A stretch of 14,187 bases of DNA from Rodentolepis nana (lineage: Eukaryota > Platyhelminthes > Cestoda > Cyclophyllidea > Hymenolepididae): the NCBI GenBank assembly GCA_900617975.1, contig UZAE01001273.1, positions 1-14,187 on the forward strand. Reading direction: 5' to 3'. Positions 8,739-14,187 of this stretch are shown in pieces. Made by a program: the position numbers and the translations under genes. Every line of letters begins with the position of its first letter. Within the stretch, counting starts at the first letter, position 1. Below the pieces are notes generated by a model. That model was not told the origin of the DNA, did not search any database, and was given only the letters and a program-made list of their open reading frames with translations.

Positions 8739-9157
8739 ATGGCTCCGTATTATGGAGCAGCTCAGGTCCTCTTCCTCGTCTTTGGTCTCAATTTGCTCTC
8801 CATCTTTTGTGATGGATGGATGGATTTGTGGAAAGATTTTCTATGTTCTATGTCTTAGAAGATTCTATCCCTATACAACCATTACTTTGACACTTCTAGT
8901 TATAGCTACGGTTTTTACTCTAATAGCTGGAATTCGACAAATCCTCTACATGGTGAAACAAACTGAACAATACCTCCTGACCTCAAGAATTCCAACCATT
9001 TGTCATAGCTAGCATATTCTACTTTTTTGATAATATTTTAAATGGAATTTGGAATTAGCTTATTTCCTTACTCATAGCCGGTTTGGTACTTGCAATATCC
9101 ATATACCAAATGGCTAATATTCTGTATGTAAAACTCGAAAACCGCAAAACTGCCTGA
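8739..9157 (+). pseudogene. Decayed four-transmembrane protein gene, copy P2
   Basis: The ATG at 8739 opens MAPYYGAAQVLFLVFGLN (TM1), which runs into the wrong frame and stops at 8858. The homologous protein continues in the next frame from GWICGKIFYVLCLRRFYPY through TM2 (TITLTLLVIATVFTLIAG) to KQTEQYLLTSRI. It then changes frame again near 8987-8990 into FQPFVIASIFYFFDNI (TM3) and LISLLIAGLVLAISIYQM (TM4), ending at the TGA 9155-9157, about 138 residues in all. Lesions are an extra GATG unit at 8811-8822, an indel near 8990 and an in-frame TAG at 9056-9058. P1 shares the same four-TM layout. AATAAA follows at 9236. The upstream break could be polymorphic, but three lesions make a functional product unlikely. 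Family unknown. Confidence 0.62.
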
Positions 9158-9235
9158 AGAGTGGCTTTCGCACTGTCCCATAAATATCGAATCGGTCAAT
9201 CCATTAATATAATAATTCTGTAACAAATTTTATTT

Positions 9236-9241
9236 AATAAA
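9236..9241 (+). terminator. AATAAA poly(A) signal of P2
   Basis: AATAAA lies 79 nt after the TGA of P2, preceded by AT-rich sequence. It parallels the arrangement at P1. Confidence 0.4.
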
Positions 9242-9997
9242 TCCAAACAGTTTTTCGTATCTGTTATGTCTTCTAATGCCTCAGTTGCTTAAAGAGCGCC
9301 TCTTGACTTTATTTGATTTGATTTTAATGATCACACGATTAGAGATTGTAGGTTTGTTTAAAAAAGCACAAAATGTTGACTGTTAACCAATGGAATGTAT
9401 CAGACATGGTTCGTTACATCGCAAGTTGTTTTACGAAAAGAAAGTCAATGATGAGGAACTTTAAATAGTAGTTAGCATTTGAGCTTTAGTATCTATCGTC
9501 CGCTGCTGTCAACTGGGTAAAGACAACAAATATCTTCGATTAGACTATTAGACAACTGGACACTATCCCCCTTCCCAAACAGAGGTTAATACTATCAACT
9601 AAATTCTCTCTATCTCCTCGATTCATTAGCAAAGTGTTTCATCCACCAAAGTGGAAATCATTGTGTTTGGAGTTTCGAAATAGTTGCTAGTAATCGATTT
9701 ATTGTGTGGGTATGGCAAACTCGAGTCTGAAAATACTAGTTTGAATCAAGTAAAAACTCTCTTATCTAATTTGTTGTGATCGCTGTACTCAGTTGTCAAC
9801 AAGGCAAGAACAAAACGGCATTAACAACAAATGAGAATGGCCACACAATAACGAAAATAAACGATGTTTAGAAATAGTTTTAGGGTGTCAAGATAGTTGA
9901 ATTTATTAAGGAGCCGAACTACAAAAGTTTTGTGAGGTAATGGGAGAAGTGGGTGACAAATCTTTCTACTTAGATTGCCAAATAGTCACGGGTTTCG
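9242..9997. other. Non-coding stretch between P2 and the tRNA gene
   Basis: No supported gene or repeat seen. Confidence 0.5.
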
Positions 9998-10001
9998 AAA
10001 A
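9998..10001 (-). terminator. Possible Pol III TTTT terminator
   Basis: AAAA on the plus strand is TTTT on the tRNA strand, about 40 nt past the tRNA 3' end. It is the first run of four T seen downstream; the nearer CTTCTTCTTTG holds only three. Confidence 0.4.
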
Positions 10002-10040
10002 CGGCAGCCTCCACTGTCATCATTTCAAAGAAGAAGTGCT

Positions 10041-10112
10041 AGGGGGCACCCGGACTTGAACCAGGGACCTCTCGATCTGCAGTCGAATGCTCTACCACTG
10101 AGCTATACCCCC
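10041..10112 (-). tRNA. tRNA-Cys (anticodon GCA)
   Basis: The 72-nt minus-strand gene folds completely. The acceptor stem GGGGGTA pairs with TGCCCCC (one U-G). The D arm is GCTC/GAGC. The anticodon stem is TTCGA/TCGAG around loop CTGCAGA, with GCA at 10078-10080. The variable loop is 5 nt, and the T arm is CCTGG/CCGGG with loop TTCAAGT. The discriminator is U73, as expected for cysteine tRNAs. The internal Pol III promoter is visible: A box TAGCTCAGTGG and B box GGTTCAAGTCC. There is no intron and no encoded CCA, which fits a eukaryotic nuclear gene that should supply cysteine tRNA for cytosolic translation. All helices are intact, so it is likely functional. Confidence 0.97.
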
Positions 10113-12358
10113 ACACACGTTGATTCTGCCCATCTTAATCTCACTTCCCTTAACTTCGCACTTCACCACGCACAAATACCCAACTTTACTTTTCCTATTC
10201 TACTGAGTTCTTCTCAGTAGTGCGTTGGCATTTGTGTTGATTTACTTTCATATTATCTGCTTATTTGCTCTAGTTGCTTAACTTTATTGATCTCGGTGTA
10301 AAATTAGCAGGCAACAGGAACAAGTGTACTTGATGACTTTCTAGTTTGTGTCAATTTTTTTAATTTGCTCAGAAAATACTAGCACCATTATTTAATAAAT
10401 TAAGCATGGCTCACTATATTTTAAATTTTGCGTTAGCTATTTACCAATAATTATTCACTCCAATTGACCTTCAAGATAATATTGACAAATATATTATGAC
10501 AAATATTAAAATTCTGTTCATTTAATTACGTTTTTCATTCAGTCCTAAATAACATTGAAAGATTGATTATGATTAAATTACATAAAATTTTAAATTGCTA
10601 AAAATGAATTAAGCACCTATTCATTGTCCTATAACTGCTAGAAATAGTAATTGAAAGGCTCGAAGTATGCTCTTTACTTGTATCACATGTAAAAGCATTG
10701 GATATTAATGTCATGGAGACAAAAGTTAGCAAATTTAAGATTTGCAAGTCTCACCATGTTTGCGATCGCGATGCAATAGCAATTAAAAGTGTACACTTTC
10801 TATTGTTCCTTTCTTTGCTTATATTTTTCTCCGACCTATTTTCAGGAATTAAGTTGGTTCACTGTCTCTTTTCATCAGTGTCCAGGTAAGCTACCTTAAT
10901 TTTCAGTTAATAACAATTAATTAAATGTTGCAAGCACAACTAGCTACAGTTTGTGACTCAATTGTCATAAGAATATAATTTTGAGGTTTGCTTCATTGAT
11001 ATAGTAATTGATTGCTCCACATTCCTAGTGTGTCATGAGACTTGATTTCGATGATTACTTGTCATATTTAATAGACAGGCAAGTTTAAATATTCTCACCA
11101 AGTCCAAGAAAATGCCTCCTCTTTTATCGATCGCCATCCAATTTTGACACTTTGAAGTGAGGCCTTATGTAGCTACGTAAATACGGGAGGCAAATGGGCA
11201 CATTTATTTCCCAGGTAAAAGCCTTTCCGTCAAGAGAATTGAGAACGCCGAAATATGGCCTCTTAAACGAGAACAGTGGGCTGGAGAATGAAATCGAAAC
11301 TCCTGCATACCACACATCACAGTCATAGAGAGCTTTTGATGAATAATACTCGTTCTCCAACTTTGTACAGAAATATGCTATTATAAAATATATTAATGAA
11401 AATCAGTATAAATGTGAGTAGAAATGAAATAGCCGATGTCGTTGAAGTATGTATTTGACAGGGAAAAACCTCAAGGACACGAACATTTTCACTTTCTACA
11501 AGTATAATTATCTTGATAAGTTACTTTATAACAATCTCCATAAATGCCCAATAAAGCAAGTGATTGGGGCAGAGAAAGGATGAGACAAGTTGCCGAAACA
11601 AGAAGCTCACATCCATAATTTACAAAAGATTTGATTGGGAATAAATAATCAGCTGAATGTGACACCTGTGGCCGAGATGATTATTTTCCCAGTGCAGATA
11701 CTCCATAGCAATAACTTGCGCAAAAGATCACAAATAGGGAAAGCAGTAACTCTTAGAAAACTTCGAAGATGAACAAAATGAAATTTGTTAGAAAGATCAA
11801 GAACTTTCAAGGATACTTGATAGGTTTTAAAAAAGCTTTAGATAATTATTTTAATAATTCGAATTATAATAATCTGCACTTTAATCGGAAAGTAAGTCCC
11901 TATGTCAGATTTTCGTCTTCACCCAACATGAGCGTCCTCACAATTGCCAACGCACGACTGAGTAGAAATCAGTAGGATATAAAACGCACGAGGGTGTTTA
12001 TTGAAGAAATAAATACAATTGCAGGAAACTGACTTACAACACTTCAATGTACTTTTGATGTGGAATAGTCTCAAATCGACATAAATAACAATTCTGCTAT
12101 ATTCCTTATATGCATATATGTAGTGGTAATAATAACAGAAAGATGTTAAATAAAGGAAATACACCCAATTTCCACAATCAAACCCTACTTTCAAGCAAGA
12201 GACCAAGCAACTCACCGTTCCTGCACCCTCAAATTTGTCGAATCAGCATTCCTCTATTCAACAACCAATTAATTGCTCATCTGATTGACAGATCTGTTAA
12301 GGTCACCCTACGCCGCAGCAATTATTAATTTCTGGATCACGCAATTCAAAGTGACCAT
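10113..12358. other. Long stretch without a supported gene
   Basis: Only short frames occur. The best looking is on the minus strand at 11124-11360 (78 codons, TTG start, balanced composition, reading ALYDCDVWYAGVSISF), which could be an exon, but I find no family, no clear donor and only a weak acceptor (CTGTACAAAG). Frames at 10698-10889, 11769-11975 and 11919-12215 have AT-driven composition and look random. Confidence 0.45.
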
Positions 12359-12692
12359 CTATGATTGGCTAAAGGGATGAGTCGTGGCACATCCATGAAA
12401 GATATTGATTAATTGTACGAATATTAATTCGTTAATTTGGAGTTCATTACTTAGGTGATGAAGTTGACGATTAATTTGGAATTTGTCACATTCCTCTTCA
12501 ATCCGCGCTCCTTCTTCTTCTTCTATAAAATGATGCTCCTGCACTACTTGGACCACCAACAACATGAAGCCAAGCAATTAGCATCCAAATATACCACCAA
12601 ATGTCATCTCACACAACTCAGCTTGAACCGTCTATGAGCTATTTCTAAAAGGATATGGCCACATATTATCATCATCTCTATTTGTGTTCAAC
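12359..12692 (+). repeat. Duplicated block, copy 2
   Basis: Matches 1551-1593 followed directly by 2052-2336. The junction is at about 12400, where CATGAAAG runs straight into ATATTGATTAATTG. Similarity ends near 12692, shortly after TTCAAC. Confidence 0.75.
12455..12637 (+). pseudogene. Broken copy of the 2106-2281 exon
   Basis: The acceptor (ACTTAG ending 12454) and the C-terminal end (CHLTQLSLNRL, TGA 12635-12637) are conserved with the exon at 2106. An extra A near 12473 turns the homologous frame GAT GAA GTT GAC GAT into a TAA at 12472-12474. The remainder continues in the shifted frame, reading EFVTFLFNPRSFFFFYKM then KQLASKYTTKCH, with one additional TTC codon. Most other changes keep the protein similar, so the frame break may be fairly young, or the splice site could be used differently here. 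The protein family is unknown. Confidence 0.5.
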
Positions 12693-12762
12693 CCATCTCT
12701 CCAATTTCACAAAATTCGTCTCTTTTCCTACAATCAATTCCTCAATCGAGAGGCAGGGGGAG

Positions 12763-13095
12763 GGGGTGCTCAATAAGCTTACCTTCACGTGATGCAAGCC
12801 CGGGCAACGTAAACCCATGTTACACAAGGTTTATAAACCGGCGGTCGACCTCCTACTTCCAACTTACAACTTCCATTGCCTCACTTCATGCCATATTCCA
12901 CTACTGCCAAGTACACATTGCACCTTTTTAATCTATCTTTACTTCTGCCTCTTCTCTTGCATATTTGTGAATCACTCTTGTCTTTCAATCACCTCTTTCC
13001 TTTTGCATATTTCACTTATCTAAATTCTATGAAGACCACAGTCAACAAAAGGTCTAATGATGACTATCATAAAGACTGCAATTTGATATTAATAA
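12763..13095 (+). mobile_element. Family R SINE-like element, copy C (diverged, near full length)
   Basis: The head GGGGTGCTCAATAAGCTTAC, then CACGTGATGC and ACCGGCGGTCGACCTCCTAC, the middle CATATTCCACTACTGCCAAG and the 3' end GCAATTTGATATTAATAA align in order with copies A and B. It has the internal segment missing from A but has many substitutions. No target-site duplication is recognisable. The plus-strand frames at 12817-13023 and 12876-13310 run through it and are not taken as genes. Confidence 0.7.
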
Positions 13096-13110
13096 CTCCA
13101 CTTTTCACCT

Positions 13111-13172
13111 GTCTCACTCACTCACGCACTCCCTTACTTACTCACACTCGGATTCACTCACTCATTCATTCA
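13111..13172. repeat. Degenerate CTCA/TTCA tetramer array
   Basis: Imperfect CTCACTCACTCACGCAC followed by TTACTTACTCAC and ATTCACTCACTCATTCATTC. It lies just downstream of family R copy C. Confidence 0.65.
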
Positions 13173-13494
13173 AGCAAACATTCCTCAACGCCCCTCAATG
13201 CGATGGACTTAGAACCACTCCATGAGCATTTGGATGCAATTAATCTCTCCATCGGCCACACCGTGGCTTATCGCCCACACCTCATAGAATGCCAGCCTAT
13301 TACCCCTTAAGATAGTATTCGAAAAGAAGCCAAACAAATACACAAACATATAGAATATTAGAAGAGAAGGGATGTTATTTCATGCACAAGAAACACAAAA
13401 ACAGAAATAAAACAATGGTAGATGGACGGAGAAGAGGTGACCGTGTTGTGGATAGGAATTGAACGTATTGGGAGATGAAGTGAAGGCGGCTCTT
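13173..13494. other. Stretch with only a short open frame
   Basis: An ATG at 13203 opens 35 codons (MDLEPLHEHLDAINLSIGH...) to a TAA at 13308-13310, with balanced composition but no recognisable family and no splice donor that stands out. Otherwise I see nothing. Confidence 0.35.
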
Positions 13495-13522
13495 GCATTC
13501 ACAAATGCAAATACACATGTCC
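13495..13522 (+). repeat. 28-bp direct repeat, left copy
   Basis: GCATTCACAAATGCAAATAC plus CACATGTCC matches 13989-14016 at 26 of 28 positions. It contains the short palindrome GCATT-CACA-AATGC. Confidence 0.6.
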
Positions 13523-13524
13523 AA

Positions 13525-13650
13525 ACTCTACTCTAATCTGCTACACTAAACTCTACTCCACTCCAATCCACTCCACGCATCTCACCTCTTCTCATTCCAT
13601 CTCTACTTTACTCTACTCTACTCTATTCTTTTCAATTCAACTCACCCCCA
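13525..13650. repeat. Degenerate CTCTA/CTCCA pentamer array
   Basis: About 25 pentamer-sized units of the CTCTA, CTCCA and ATCCA types, with phase slips and a few interruptions. The tract is pyrimidine-rich on the plus strand. Confidence 0.75.
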
Positions 13651-13660
13651 TAAATCTAGG

Positions 13661-13988
13661 TTGGATAGACGGTAGTAACCTGATTACATCTAGGACTATT
13701 ATAAACAATTGTGGCCGGTGGGGGGGGGCATATCTCTAAGACTACCTCAACCCTCAAGGCTACATCGGGTTGCCAATGATGATATAGATGAATAGGTGGA
13801 TTGGTGGAGAGATGGAGAGATGGAGAACCGGATCGTTTCTCTTCTCATTTAACACAGCCCAAGATCATCAAACACTACCAATTTGCCCTCCATCACAGCC
13901 ACACTTCTCCTTCCACCACGAAAACTCTCACGCCTTTGCATACCCCTTTCCGCTTTCCACGTCCTCCTATCAATAACCTTCTTCAATC
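13661..13988. other. Non-coding stretch with G9 run
   Basis: Contains a run of nine G near 13719-13727 and short GATGGAGA repeats near 13806-13825. The open frames 13788-13976 and 13801-14019 overlap each other and look random. Confidence 0.45.
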
Positions 13989-14016
13989 GCATTCACAAAT
14001 GCATATTCACATGTCC
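13989..14016 (+). repeat. 28-bp direct repeat, right copy
   Basis: GCATTCACAAATGCATATTC plus ACATGTCC is the partner of 13495-13522, with 494 bp between starts. Confidence 0.6.
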
Positions 14017-14040
14017 TAACTTATTAATCATTTAATATAT

Positions 14041-14187
14041 TAATTTATTTATTAATTTATTTATTTATATGAAATGGCAGGCGTTTTGATGGTTATCATT
14101 AGCCCTCTTAGTTGACTCCAGGCGAGGGAGAGAGAGAGAGGAAGGAACATCAAAGTGAAAAATGTCGGAAGGGTGGAGGTTGGGGGT
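14041..14187 (-). mobile_element. Family R element, antisense, cut by window edge (copy D)
   Basis: An A/T-rich TTTATT tail leads into GAAATGGCAGGCGTTTTGAT, then GGTTATCATTAGCCC and GGAAGGAACATCAAAGTG. This is the reverse complement of the copy A 3' half (CACTTTGATGTTCCTTCC ... CATCAAACCGCCTGCCATTT). The head lies beyond the window, so length and target-site duplication cannot be judged. Confidence 0.82.

Noticed and set aside
9975..10220. Plus-strand 81-codon frame over the tRNA region
   Set aside because: It reads the tRNA-Cys antisense (GHPDLNQGPLDLQS...), a familiar false protein produced by translating tRNA genes in reverse.
11919..12215. Minus-strand 98-codon frame
   Set aside because: Tyr/Cys/Ile-rich composition driven by AT content, with no motif, flank or homologous copy.
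12817..13310. Overlapping plus-strand frames of 68 and 144 codons
   Set aside because: Both cross family R copy C and the CTCA array. The other copies do not preserve the frame.
13495..14016. Direct repeats as LTRs of a miniature retrotransposon
   Set aside because: 28 bp is too short for an LTR. I see no primer-binding site or polypurine tract at the inner edges.

Overview
This is a gene-poor, AT-leaning eukaryotic nuclear segment. The evidence is a Pol III-type tRNA-Cys gene with internal A/B boxes and no encoded CCA, AG splice acceptors, AATAAA signals, microsatellites and several copies of a short LINE-mobilised-looking repeat. The sequence alone does not fix the species. An invertebrate with a compact-to-moderate genome is plausible, and I thought of a flatworm, but nothing here proves it.

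Left end (1-1250): the largest coding signal in the window lies on the minus strand. The frame opened by the ATG at 1068 has no stop all the way to base 1. It encodes a Ser/Thr/Pro/His-rich, apparently disordered segment. Composition suggests the real reading frame changes near 174-204, where a 31-nt GT-AG interval in phase 0 would lead into a Pro/Ser-rich tail ending at a TAA at 45-47 (about 330 codons from the ATG).

1330-2650: weak plus-strand exon candidates, including a good acceptor at 1332 and a likely 3'-terminal exon at 2106-2281. That exon and its 5' flank are duplicated about 10 kb away (12359-12692), where a one-base insertion breaks the frame.

2753-3585, 7591-7920 and 12763-13095, plus antisense pieces at 1438-1548 and 14041-14187: six copies of one dispersed repeat, called family R here. 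Copy A is bracketed by a perfect 15-bp target-site duplication and ends in (TAA)n.

3927-4386 and 8739-9157: two diverged tandem copies of a small four-transmembrane protein gene that I do not recognise. Each carries frame lesions at different places, and each has a downstream AATAAA. They look like decayed paralogues whose intact relatives should exist elsewhere in the genome.

10041-10112: tRNA-Cys(GCA), minus strand, apparently intact. The remaining long stretches (4430-5640, 5701-7590, 7933-8640, 9242-9990, 10113-12358) show no gene I can support, apart from a 60-bp (AT)n tract. The right end (13100-14040) is simple-sequence-rich, with pentamer and tetramer arrays and a 28-bp direct repeat pair.

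The clearest things to follow up are the hidden left-edge coding region, the R family with its target-site duplication, and the decayed four-TM paralogue pair.
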